Notes under the pieces: model-generated
Told to the model about the DNA's origin: nothing
What the model saw: the letters and a program-made list of their open reading frames with translations, nothing else
Database searches by the model: none
From: Bombyx mori
Taxonomy: Eukaryota > Arthropoda > Insecta > Lepidoptera > Bombycidae
Assembly (NCBI RefSeq): GCF_030269925.1
Contig: NC_085112.1
Location: 8,805,501-8,869,500, forward strand
Direction: 5' to 3'
Length of the DNA stretch: 64,000 nt
Shown: piece after piece, positions 1 to 12,500 of the stretch
Layout: every line of letters starts with the position of its first letter
Position numbering within the stretch: position 1 is the stretch's first letter
Position numbers and translations under genes: made by a program

Positions 1-2
1 CG

Positions 3-887
3 GAACACTTTAATAGATTTGATTCAAATAATGATGGAGAGTTAAGTATAGATGAAATCAAAGTTGTTAATGTATTTGATAGGAACAAGGATGGCCAAGT
101 TGATGATGATGAAGTAAAGATGTTCTTGGGTGGTGATGAAAAAGTAGATAAAGATGCATTCTTGTCCACAACTTGGCCTATCTTAAAACCACTTTTGATG
201 ATGGAGCAAGGTATGTTTAAACCAGAGGATGCTAAAACAGATACCACGGAGACAGAAGCTGAAGAAAACCATGAAGAATTGGATGCTGATTTTGAAGGAA
301 ATGAAGAAGATAATAGCGATTTAGATTTACAAGAAGAACATGAAGAAGATGAGACTGTGTCAGAGCAGTCAAAATCATATAATGATGAGACTCAAAAAAT
401 TGTTGATCAGGCTTCAGAAGCTCGCAGGCAATACACAGATGCTGAGCGAACTGTTAGAGAAATAGAGTCTAACATTAGAAACATAAAACAGAACTTAGAA
501 AAGGATTATGGTCTAGAACAGGAATTTGCTTCCTTGGATGGTGATTGCTTTGAATATGAAGACAAAGAATATGTATACAAACTGTGTATGTTCCAGAAGG
601 TAACACAAAAATCCAAGAATGGTGGTATGGAGGTAGGTCTTGGTAATTGGGGAGAATGGGCAGGTCCTGAAAACAATAAATACTCTGTGATGAAATACAC
701 AAATGGAATTGCTTGCTGGAATGGTCCAAGTCGAACAACAACTGTTAATGTCAACTGTGACTTGGAAACAAAGATCACATCAGTAACTGAACCTTTCCGT
801 TGTGAATACAAAATGGAATTAAGCACTCCTGCTGCATGTGATGATTCTAGCACATCACAAGAGCATACATCACATGATGAACTTTAA
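3..887 (+). CDS. Glucosidase II beta subunit, C-terminal part (5' partial)
   Basis: The reading frame is open from base 3, so the gene starts upstream of the window; 294 residues are present. This subunit retains the catalytic alpha subunit of glucosidase II in the ER lumen and presents mannose-trimmed N-glycans to it during glycoprotein quality control. Seen in the sequence: two EF-hand loops near the left edge (DSNNDGELSIDE and DRNKDGQVDDDE), a long Glu/Asp-rich stretch, a short coiled-coil-like segment rich in R, E and K, then an MRH lectin-like domain (about residues 165-280) with the expected cysteines and NGIACWNGPSR. The protein ends in HDEL, the ER retrieval signal. The stop is TAA at 885-887, with an AATAAA signal at 1278-1283. 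Identity is firm; upstream exons are not visible. Confidence 0.93.
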   Translation, partial: EHFNRFDSNNDGELSIDEIKVVNVFDRNKDGQVDDDEVKMFLGGDEKVDKDAFLSTTWPILKPLLMMEQGMFKPEDAKTDTTETEAEENHEELDADFEGNEEDNSDLDLQEEHEEDETVSEQSKSYNDETQKIVDQASEARRQYTDAERTVREIESNIRNIKQNLEKDYGLEQEFASLDGDCFEYEDKEYVYKLCMFQKVTQKSKNGGMEVGLGNWGEWAGPENNKYSVMKYTNGIACWNGPSRTTTVNVNCDLETKITSVTEPFRCEYKMELSTPAACDDSSTSQEHTSHDEL

Positions 888-2159
888 TTTATTATTAAAT
901 AGTTTATATGTTTTCAGTGCATTTCTCACTTTTTTTTGTGTTTAACACGGAATATTTGTGAAAAGTTGTAATTTTCATTAGGTGAAATGTTAACTGGCAT
1001 TACAATTAATTATGAATGTTTTCTTTTCATTTTGATCAAAAGAAACTAGAGTAACTCAAGTAGTTTAAGTAGAAAAAAATTATTAAAAAGAAAATCATAT
1101 TTTAATGTTCTAAATGTTGTAATCATTTTCACAATCTACATAGTTATACCTAAGTTAAAGATTTTGGGAGTCAAGACTCCGGTGTATAAATCATTATTTT
1201 TACATTCCTCAAATGCAAGGCTGTTTTAGTTTCAAATAATATAATGGCATAATGAACATAATGTGATCACTATTTCAATAAATTTATTGTTTTGGTGTGT
1301 TTATATATTGTTTTTAAATTAATGGCAGGCTACTATTCAAAAGATAAAAGTATAACATTTTGCTTTACTCTCAATTAAGGCCGATAAAAATAGATAACAC
1401 CACAGTGTCAATGTCATTACCTAGAATTGAACAAATATAAAGTTGCTTGCTTCAATTTGGCTACTATCTTAACCATCAAAATTGAACAACCACTTGCTTA
1501 TTTAATGGAATTGAACCTTAAACAGTAAATGTATTCTCTGTAGTGGATGTGTTAAAAAGCTCAGTCCGCCTAATAGTGGTTAATTAAAAAAAAAAATTTT
1601 AATGTGGCAACTAACTAGCATGAACTGAATGTTGGAATAGTATTGTAATAAAGCTGCCCTAGCCATCAGACATCGTAGTAGTAGCTAGAGATTGGTAGTT
1701 CTTGTTGCATCATGAGTGGCCATACACTTTTACAGTAAGATCTTTTAATCTAAATAGCAGGTATTTTCGCAACAGAGGGCGCTGGTGATATCTGATCTAT
1801 TATTGGTACTTTTAGTATTTATGCCCTATTAAAATTGATTACGGTTAACGGCATGCGCTGCCTTTCAGTTACTAAAATCTTATTGGCTAGTACACAGTAT
1901 ATTTTCTCACATTCTTCACGAAAAGCGTAGTAAATCAGTATATAGGATATATACATAAAGGTTAGTATTATTAATATAGGTATTAATATGCAATTTAAAG
2001 CGAAAGCCACTGGTAGTCGCTCTTTCATTCCCAAAAAACCGTTGTTTCCCATAACCAGTCGTTAATTGTTAAATTGCGACCAATGCAAAAACATTAAAAA
2101 AATTAAATTTTAATATTTTTAGTGTCACATTGACTGACTCTTTGATGCATTTGCTAGTG
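888..2159. other. 3' UTR and AT-rich intergenic DNA
   Basis: The left part to about 1300 is probably the 3' UTR of the glucosidase II beta gene (AATAAA at 1278). A 77-codon minus-strand frame at 1819-2052 has one hydrophobic stretch but no recognisable family, so it is not called. I recognise nothing else here. Confidence 0.5.
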
Positions 2160-2600
2160 CTCCTCAACCTGAGGGGGTCGTGACTGCGCCGCACATTAGC
2201 ACCAATGGCAACGCCAGTGAGAATGTCGTTGTTGGTCGTTGACGACCCGTCGGTCGGGCGTCCTCGGGGTGGCGCCGCGAGTCTAGTTATAGTGTTGACT
2301 GCGGGAAGCGGAGATAGGACGTCGGGTCAGAGAGTGCAAGAGGATTCGTTTCTTAGGTATGGTCCTAAAAACATCTTTGGGCCCGCGATTTGCTCCCAAC
2401 ATCAGCAGATAGTCAAGTTCCATGTATCCCGCGTGCCCCCTAGACGCGGATACATAATATGAGGTGCCCTGCTCGAATTTCTTTTTAATTATAGTAGTTA
2501 GCCCAGCTGACTGCAACCTGACACCACCACACTTCCCATATCCCACAACAGGTTGATCTCGTGAGCTCACCTAGCGATCTCCGCAAAGTTGGCTATCAAC
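2160..2600. repeat. GC-richer repeat-like block, probably a LINE remnant
   Basis: This block is much richer in G+C than its flanks. It contains the phrase gtgagctcaccta, which recurs in poly(A)-ended LINE tails at 26.6 kb and 49.8 kb. No long open frame or clear ends were found, so the class is inferred. Confidence 0.35.
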
Positions 2601-2637
2601 GATGAGGTAAAGAAACAAAAAAAAGGATAATATATGT

Positions 2638-2812
2638 GTGTTTAGTGCGAGTTTTTGAACATTCTCGGTAGCTTATATGTTAATGTAAAATTGTATGGAG
2701 TTGGAATGTTTGCTTATGCTTGTAGCTAGTTAGCTAGGGGCGCTGTTCCAACTGCATACAAATTTGAGTTATATTGCTATTGAGAACGTTCAAAAGTCGC
2801 ATTAAGCACACT
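2638..2812. repeat. MITE with about 36-bp terminal inverted repeats
   Basis: The left end reads gtgtttagtgcgagtttttg and the right end, reverse complemented, reads gtgtgcttaatgcgactttt. Homology of the two arms continues through the gttctc..tagc segment. A second, shorter member of the family is at 42243-42373. No coding capacity. Target duplication not resolved. Confidence 0.65.
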
Positions 2813-3044
2813 GGTTCCAATAGTACAGGGAATCCTAGATTGGAGTACTAATCGTGAGTGATTTTTCGGTCAGAAATCAGCAGTACTGCTATTAAAGCTT
2901 TAGACTTTACGTTAGTATTATACCACCTGGCAGTCACAGTTTCCGGGAGCCGTTGCAGCACACTCTGTAGAAGCACACTTACACTGACAAATAAACTTTA
3001 AGTAGGTACTTGTACATATAAAGCTACCTGCTCCATAGGCCGCC

Positions 3045-3281
3045 TTTTTTTTTTATTTATTGATTAGATGGCTGGACGAGCTGGTGTTAAGCGGTTACTG
3101 GAGCCCATAGACATCTACAACGTAAATGCGCCACCCACCTTGAGATATAAGTTCTAAGGTCTCAGTGTTACAACGGCTGCCCTACCCTTCAAACCGAAAC
3201 GCATTACTGCTTCACGGCAGAAATAGGCAGGGCGGTGGTACCTACCCGCGCGGACTCACAAGAGGTCCTACCACCAGTAAT
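3045..3281 (-). repeat. Bm1-type SINE, 5' truncated
   Basis: It is inverted: a T-run at the left (the SINE's A-rich 3' end), then the typical body with cccatagacatctacaacg, ending at ccaccagtaat. The tRNA-like head is absent. It lies about 240 bp upstream of the first helicase start codon. Confidence 0.85.
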
Positions 3282-3524
3282 AAATGATTTAAAGACTTAG
3301 TTTCGTACAATAGCATTCAAAATGGTATGATAGGTCCTATGGATCTATTCTAGTTTACCATCTATGATATAGTGTAAACCATAGATTATCACTAATATAT
3401 TTTAAGAAAAAATATAGGTTACTTTACATTATTTTACAAATTCGATGTCTAAAATCGACATAAATATTGTTTTGTTACTTAATACATAAATTAAAATTCA
3501 GCAACAATTGTTAATTGAAAAAAA

Positions 3525-6500
3525 ATGAGCGCTAACGATATTTATCCTAAGTGTACATTTTCCATGCTCAAAGGTAAAATCGACTGTAGAATTCTTTCTA
3601 CGTTAAGACAAATGGGGTTTCAAAGACCTACACGTATCCAAGCTCAGGCAATGCCCTATTTATTACAACAGAAGGACCTTATAGGTGCAGCTAAAACAGG
3701 AAGTGGAAAAACATTAGCTTTCTTAATACCTGCTGTAGATCAACTTATTAAACTTGGATTTACACTAAAACATGGTAAGTGGAATTATATTTAATCAATA
3801 GTTATTTGGGAAGGTATTTCGGAAGGTAGATAAAGCTTATGATAAAAGTACTATTTTACCTTTCCTGGGCCTGGGGATGAAAAGGATTTTGTTACTTCCC
3901 TCTCATTCATATGTAGTAGTAGTATCCTTCATCCTTTCATTTACTGTTTCATTTGCATTTGCATTTTATTATTAATGTCTTTATGTAGTACTAGATATGC
4001 CCAGTAGTATATAGCAAACCAGTAAATAATATGTTCATATTTATTACAGCAGAAATACCCACTGTTGCTTTGGTCATATTATTTACCATGATAAATAGTA
4101 TCCATGTTATTATAACACAGGTTATAAACTATCCTTACAAGGTGGACGGCGCATTTACGTTGTGAATGTCTATGGGCTCCAGTAACCACTTAACACCAGA
4201 TGGGCTGGGAGCTCGTCCACTCATCTATGCAATAAAAAAAAAACTAGCTAAATTTTATCCAATTTTGTTTAGTCTTTTTAAGTGATTAGGTAACAGACAT
4301 CGAAATATATAAACTTACATTTTATAATGTTAGTACTATAATATTTACATTTTTTTTTTGTTATGCATCAATTCTTTTTTACTACTTGCTATGTATAATT
4401 TGATTATCCTTGGTATCTTCTTAGCTATATACAATCTTTAAACATAACTATGGATAGCTAATGGTTTTCTTGAAAACAAAAATAATAAGTAAAATAAAAT
4501 CCAAACCTCATTTTCATGACTACAATTTTACATTTTGAATACTAACAACTGTGAGCCTATTCGGCTATTATTTGATGAGAAAATAAACAATAGTTCAGAA
4601 AGGAGATGCTTGGTGCTAATGCTGTTGTCACTATTTACTTAAATTAAAAAGTGTAAAAGAATCCCATAGCATATTAAACTTCATCGGCTAAGTGAATTTT
4701 AGGTACAGGTTGCATCATTCTATCTCCAACAAGAGAATTAGCTCTGCAGACATTTGAAGTACTAAAGAGACTCTTGACAGATATTGATATTTCACATTGC
4801 TTGATTGTTGGAGGTGAGAAAAAAAATAAGGATGTGTCCAAGCTACAAAAAGGTGTGTAAAGATTTCTTATTTCTAGAATAATAGAAATACATGAAAAAG
4901 TCGTTCAGATGTAAAATAAGTATATTGGTTGACATTTTTAATATTTTTCAATATGAGCTGAGCTATTAGTCCACCCTATGTTATGAATCTATTAAAGTCA
5001 TACACGAAAATGTCAACTGATAATTACTCAGAACATTAATGCAAAAGCATTAACCCTTAAATGCTTTAAAATAAAAGATGTAGACAAATAATGAACAATG
5101 TAACCATTCCATATTACATAACGTAGTAAACAAATTCTGTTTTAAAGGATAAGATACCAAACCTATATCGAATGATGCAACCATGCAAATGAGGAAATGT
5201 CTGTTTTGAAATTCTGCAGGCAGGTATATTATAGGTATATTATATAGGTAAATTCTGCAGTCATACCAATTTTTCTAATAAAAACGCACATACAAGTGTC
5301 CAAAATGCTTCTCTCAATTTTTATTTTATTTTAGGCATGAATATTGTAGTGAGTACTCCTGGAAGACTTCTTGATCATTTACAAACCACAAACACATTTA
5401 ATTGCAAAAATCTGAAATGTCTTATAATTGATGAAGCTGATAAACTGTTAGAATCTGGCTTTGAAAAGCATGTAAATGGAATACTGGAAAAACTTCCAAG
5501 TAAGTACATGTTTTTTGTATATTTCATCAGCCTATTTTTACCTCATAGAAACTATGTTAGTCATAGAAAGGTGGTTGGTAGGTATAGTAATATATATTAT
5601 TATGCTCAAATGCACCTAAAGAGCTTGAGCTCTCCATCCCAGAAAAACGAACCTATTCACTGGTATAGTCATAAGCTTCGATCAACAATAGTAACTAGAT
5701 TTCGGGTCGGTGCATAAAATCCGTCTCGTCAAATAACAGCGCACTTGAAATGTGAGCTCTTATTTTGTTTAGTTCACTTCAAACACAGCCAATGTCTACC
5801 CGTCTCACAATACCGCAGTGTGTTCAAAAGTTGCAAAAATAAGGCCCGAAAAAGCAATTTAACGGCCGGAATATCTTACTTTCGGTAAGTACATGAAGTA
5901 TAAACTATATTGTAAGCTTTAAACTTATAAATAATATTAAACTTTGAACAAAATTACCGATTTTTAACCACCGCTACAAATGTTGGCCAAGGCTCGGCCA
6001 ACACATGGACAAACTTTTGCTTAACAGAACAATAAATGCATGGAGTAGATTTGTGTTGTAATAATTTTTTTAAATTTGTTAGCAGCACTTCAAAATTAGT
6101 TGGTTAAAATTGGTTAATGCTGCTTTTGTGTCTGTTTGTTGGACTCTCATTAGATACTTAGCTTTGCATTTTTATTTTAGCTTTCCTAGCAATCACGTGT
6201 GCAGAATGGATCTCGATTGTCGCCAGAGAAACAAGAGATGACTTTTATAAGCCAGCTAATATCTCCGTTTATTGACACTGGACATCTTTGCCTTCCGTGC
6301 TCACGGCTACTGAAACGTGGCCGAAACATTGTAATAAAAATACCACGCTTGAAACCGTTTAAACGTTGTTTTATTATGTGCACTGGTCGCGAAAACTTAA
6401 AAATATATATTACACAAAAACGTAACGCTAATAAAATAATAAGTAATGTATAGATACTAACAAACATACATTTCCAAAACATAAAAAGTAAACAACTAAA

Positions 6501-9500
6501 CTTTTACTTTAATTCAATAATAAATTATTTTAGTGTTAAGCGCGACTCCCTTACCTCCTGTAGTAAATAGAAATCGGCATTTCAAGAAGCAAAAATAAAT
6601 AAAGCAAAACGATGTTAGTTCTCAGAGCAATTAAGGGAAAATTTACTTTATTTGTTGCCTGTTAAGATTGATTTAACATTAAAAGTTGTTTAAAATATGT
6701 ATTTTTATTGGTAAGTGACAGAAGTAATTTATTGCTTTGCTCGTTTTATGTGACGAATGATCGTAAGTATTAGATAATGTTTTGGAGATTTGTGACTTTA
6801 GTACTAGGTGCCATAGTTGTTATTAGTTTGAACGTAAAAGTGTTTCAAAACTTTTTTCTCCGTTTGTTAGTAAACGAATGTAGCTATATAAGTATATATT
6901 CACGCGGACAGTTTTTGCTTTAATTTTGTACGTATCCCTTTATCTAGTTACTATTATTGATCGAAGGTCATAAGGGTCAATTTCCAAATACGCCCGGAGG
7001 GGAAAAACGAACATAATCGTGTTCTAAAAGTGTGTCCTTGATAAGTTCAGTTCAAATAAGAGGAGACCCCACAGGATAGCACACTGCCGTATGTGCCTTT
7101 ACATTAATAAAAAGTTAATATTTATGAAAGTTTAGGCAGATTGCTCATCACATGCTATTAATGATAAAATTGTTATTCAGATGATAATGAAATCAGTGAA
7201 CGACCATAAACACTCATCCTAAAGTACATTAAAAGTATGATATCTCGAACCTACGACCTTTGAGAGCGTGATAAATAAACAAGTAAAAACACACATTTGT
7301 TTACTCTTCGATAATGTGTGTTTATACTTAAACGATTCTTGCAAAAAATCCCGAATAGGTTAGAGGTGTCAACTTACACACATTAATAACCTCGCTGATA
7401 GTTTATAACTAGTCTGGCCATAAATACTGTTACCTACATAAAAACTTTTCTCTTTTTCAACTTTCTAATTACATATTTTGAATTTGGAACACGTATATTA
7501 TTTTAAAAACTTCTTTCGATTTTGCGCCATTTTTCATATTTTTTCGTTTGCATTATCAAATTACAATATGGAATGGGGTGTTATAGAAAATAGGATTGCA
7601 GTGATCGCCTTGCACAAAGTGGGTTTTTTTATTGCCTTTGTAGGCAGACGAGCATACGGCCCACCTGATGGAAAGTGGTCACCGTCGCTCATGGACGTCA
7701 GCAACGCCAAGGGCAGAGCCAAGCCGCTGTCTACCTGCTTGATACAACAGCACCGTTCCGGACTTTATAAGAGCTGAAGACTGGCCCTCATCTAGCCCAG
7801 ACCTCAACCCTTTAGACTTCAAATTATGGTCAGTTTTAGAGGACATAGCCTGCTCTAAACGACACGGCGACATTGAGCTCTCAAGGCTATCAGCTTAGGT
7901 AGGGAAAAAAATGAGTCTCTTAAAAAATCTTTGGAGCAAGCAGTGGCGAAATTTCCCTTGGAAACAGTGCGTAAATCCATAGATTCTTGACCAAATAGAT
8001 TAAAGACCTGTTAAACCAAAGGTGGCCATTTCGAATAGAATTTTTTAATTTTTGCTGAGACTTTAATAAATATGTAGGCAGTGGCGTACCTAGAACTTTT
8101 GCCGCCCGGGGCGATCTCCAGTCTGCCGCTCTTTCTATTATAAGTCAATCAAATAGTGGTTTTTATAAATTAATACACATAAATAAATTATTAAGTTATT
8201 TAATAAATATTAATTAATACACAGAGTAAATTTTTTAGACTTATGCACGTATGCACTCGTAATGCACTCGTAAACATATTTATATAATATCTACTCTTCT
8301 AGCTTTCATACTAGAAAAATCGTGTATAATGCCAAGTCCATGTCAACTGGTAGTTTACACGGGCATATGAGCGGTGCAATTTATCAATCCAAATACAATT
8401 CTTCAAAACGGACTGAGAATATTTATCTACAATTTCAGAACTCGCAAATGAGTTCGTCAGTATTTTTGTTTTGTCTCGTTTAGATTTTGTTGTTTGAAAA
8501 AGATAGTTCTTATGCCGGCGCCCTAATGCTTTGCAGACCTAGCAGACCGCCTTCCGCCGGCCCTGCTTTTCAAAAGAAAAATCGATGAATAAAAAAATAT
8601 TGATATATTACTTCAAAGTAATCATATAAACTTTTCAAAAGAAATGACATTTATAAACTGATATTAAAAAAATTTAGTTAGGAAAAATTGCCGAACAAAA
8701 TCGAAAAGATACTTTTACGAATTCAAAGAATTTTAATGAATACAATAAAATCAAATTATTACCTTGTTCTTGAATTCAAAATTTAAACTAAGTAATATGC
8801 ATTTATATACACCGATGAATAATATTCGAAATCATATAGTTAATCATAATTTATATAAATCAAATATTAAACTTATAATAATCATTTATTATTCAAGAAA
8901 GAAAATAAATATGAAATGAATAAATTGCTTTATACAACTAAAAGTAAATGCTAAAATGCCGCCCCAGGGTAAGTGCCGCCCGATGCGGACCGCACCCACC
9001 GCCCCCCCTTAGGTACGCCACTGTATCAAAACCAGCTCCGGGGGTCCAAGCTCTCCTCCCCCTTCACTCGTTGAAGGGTGGTCCTCCTGGAGATGCGTGG
9101 GCCTCCACCTTTTATTCTTTTCCTTTTGATTATTTCGTTAATTTATTTACTGTCTTTTTGTTATCTTCATTTGTTTTATTTATATTTTGATTTGTAATCT
9201 GTAACTTTCTTCGTTTTACTGTTTGGTTTATCATTTTGTGTTATTCTCTATCCTGTCTTTCTTCGCCTTTGGTTTTTATTTTTGGTTTTATTAGTTTTAT
9301 TTTCTTCTTCTTTTCATTTCAATCCTAATCCTAAGCTTTGACACCCGGTGAGAGGATGCATGGCCGGTGGGCGACCGGTCGCTAGGGTGTCCCAGGGGAC
9401 CGCACCCCGGGCAAAAAAAACAAAGGGAAACCAATGAAGATGTCCAGTTTGCAAAGAGTAATACCCCAGGAGGGTACCCGCCAAGCGGGAGAATCCCTCC

Positions 9501-12500
9501 GTACTACCGACTCGTCGGTAGTGCGCAGCCCCTCGTATTCTGGGGGGGGCACAAACTGCACTGAGATAAGGTCCGGGAAGGACGGCGTCAAAAAAGGAGC
9601 AGGGTCCTTGAAGGACATAAGTAGGAAGAACGAGTCCGCGAAGGACGTAGTAGCTATAGGGTCCGTTAAGGACAGTGAAGGGAGATCGTCCGGAACCGCT
9701 CTCGTGTCGGACGATAGTATGGCCACAGCTGGGTCGGCCCATTCGTCGGCCCGCTCTTCGCCGACACGCAGACAGCGAAAAAGAGTACTGACGATCAGTA
9801 GTGACGAGCTTGGAAGCAGTTCCGGCTCTGACGGAGCAGCCTCTACTGGCAAAGGTGGTGTCATGCCGCAATCAAAGAGAGGGCGTGGTCGTCTGCCGAC
9901 CACTGGTCTGACTGTGGACAAACAGACGTGTCTTAAAACTCAGCGCTCTGAGATAAAGGCCACCGGTAGCATGAGTAGTATGCGCGAAGTAAGAAGCGCA
10001 AAAGCCACGGAAGGGAGCTCTAAAAAGGATCCTGAGTGTCGTCTGAAGGAGAGTGCTGCGATGGCCCTGAAGGTATGCAGTAAGCCCGGCAACCTGAAGA
10101 GTACGTATCAACGTGCCCTAAAGGAATTGGCGGTGACAATAATGGAGGTCACAGAAGAGCTGGCGAACCGTCCCGCGGCCCAAGAGACGGAAAGGCTGCG
10201 AGCGGTAAACGCCGGTCAGCAGGAGGAGATTTTACAGCTCCGACAGGAGCTGCAGGAGGTACGCAAGGAGCTGGCGCGCATCTCACGGGCTTTGACGTTG
10301 TCCAACCCAGTCGAAACCCCAGCCCCAGCTTCAAGCAACACGACAGAGGACCAGGAGGAGCTACGTGTCCAACGCATTATGCGTGCCGTCGGCACCATGG
10401 TTGACGCTCGCTTTGCGAGTCTGGAGATGCGGCTGCCCCCGGAGCCTCGCATCAGGCCACCCTTGGCGGCGGATAGACGGAAGACCTGTGAGAAATCGCC
10501 AGACCCTCCTCTCATCGTTGATGCTACGCTGGAATCAACATCGGTACAAGCAGCATTGCCGCCCTCCGCGAATAAGAAGACACAAGGCCCTAGACGTAAG
10601 ACCACGGTGCTAGCACCCCTGTCCGAACTGGGTGCCTTCCCTCCGGCTCCAGTTGTTTTAACCGAAAGCTGGTCCACGGTCACCCGTAGGGGTGCTAAGT
10701 CAAGGGGGAAGGTCGTGAAAACAGCCGCAGCTGTTCCACCGGAGGAGAAAGCACCGTCTTCAAAGAAGAGGACGAAGAAGCGGCTTCGAGCTCCGCGTTC
10801 TCAGGCTGTGGTATTAAAACTACAGCCAGAAGCCGCAAGCCGCGGCCTTACATATCGGTCCGTCCTTGCGGAAGCGAGGGCAAAGATCGACCTAGAATCG
10901 TTAGGCATCCCGGTCCAGAGGATTCGGTCCTCTTTAACTGGTGCCAAGGTCCTGGTGGTAGATGGAGACGATCAAGTGGAGAAGGCTGATCTCCTGGCGA
11001 ATAGGCTGAAAGAAATTCTGCCCGCGGAGGGCGTCGAAATCTCCAGGCCATCGGTGACTGCAGCGATGCGCATCAGTGGCCTCGACGACTCGGTGTCGCG
11101 TGAGGAGATCACCGATGAGCTCGCCAAAATCGGGGGGTGCCCGTCTGAGAGTATCAAGGTCGGGGAAATAAAGTCCGGTCCAGGCGGGATGGGCCAAGTC
11201 TTAGTTCGATGCCCGGTCTCAACAGCTGCGAAAATCGCAGCAGTCCCCAAGCTGAGGATTGGCTGGAGCGTACTCCGCGCTCATTTGTTGGAGGCCAGGA
11301 GGCTGCAGTGCTTTCGGTGCCACGAGCTGGGCCACGTGAGCGCACGTTGCCCGTCGTCAGTTGACCGCAGCCGGGATTGCTACCGGTGCGGCCAGGCCGG
11401 TCACGTGGCCTCTGGCTGCTCGTTGGCGCCGCACTGCACCGTTTGTGTCTCTGCTGGCAGACCGGCGGACCACGTCTCCGGGGGCAAGGCTTGCGCCAAG
11501 CCCCCGAGACAGAGACAACGACGGCAGGATTTCGCCACGCTTGAGAGCGCGCGGAGTCGGCCCGGTATGGCCTCGGCGACACCGATGGACGCCCAGTCAT
11601 GACAGACGTCCTTCGTGTTCTCCAGGGGAATCTCAATCACTCCGCCAGGGCTCAAGACCTTTTGTTTCAGAGCATGGTGGAGGGATTGACCCACCTTGCG
11701 GTGGTTGCAGAGCCATACCGGGTCCTTACGGGTCCCGATTGGGCAGCTGACCTTGACGGCCGGGTTGCCATTATCCGTCGTGGTTGTGTGGGCGCTCCGC
11801 CCGAGTTCGCCGTCGTTGAGAGGGGTCGCAGCTTCGTCGCCGTCCTCTGGGCCGAGATGATCGTGGTGGGAGTATACTTCTCCCCCAACAGGACACTTGC
11901 TGAGTTTGAAGGCCTCCTCCTTGAGCTCAGCCGCGTCACTGGGAGGTCGCACTCCCGGCAGTTGCTTGTTCTCGGAGACCTCAATGCCAAATCATCGGCT
12001 TGGGGTTCCTCGAGGACGTGCCCCAGAGGAAGGGCGGTGGAGGAGTGGCTGGTCGAAAGCGGTCTCGTCATACTCAACCGCGGCACGGAATTCACATGCG
12101 TGAGACGTTTAGGCGGGTCCGTGGTGGATGTCACGTTCGCATCGCCGGACGTCGCGTGTCGCATCCGCGGTTGGGCGGTGATGGTTGGTGAGGAGACGCT
12201 TTCCGACCACCGCTACATCCGTTTCAGCATCGTTGTGACCCCAGGAGCGGTGTCAACGTCTTCATTCTTCGGTGGAGGCGCGGAGGGTCCTCGTTGGGCC
12301 CAGAAGCGCCTAGATGTCGAGCGGCTGCACGAGGCGGCTGTCGTCCAGGCGTGGCGCCTCGACTCACTTGGCGAGCCGATGGACGTACGCGTGGGGGCGG
12401 AACGTATGCGCGAGGCCATGTCGCGGGTGTGTGATGCCGCCATGCCCCGCATCAGAGCTCTCGCCCCTAAGCGCCGCGTACATTGGTGGACTGAGGAAAT

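Noticed and set aside
1819..2052. A 77-codon minus-strand frame with a hydrophobic stretch
   Set aside because: No family signature, no splice context and AT-rich surroundings; likely chance.
6186..6482. Overlapping frames of 84 and 98 codons on both strands
   Set aside because: Neither has a recognisable domain; they overlap each other and lie within a transposon-rich intron.
9314..9921. Long minus-strand frames of 179-185 codons
   Set aside because: They are antisense shadows of the GC-rich R1-clade ORF1, as are the many others across 9.4-14.8 kb and 57-61.6 kb.
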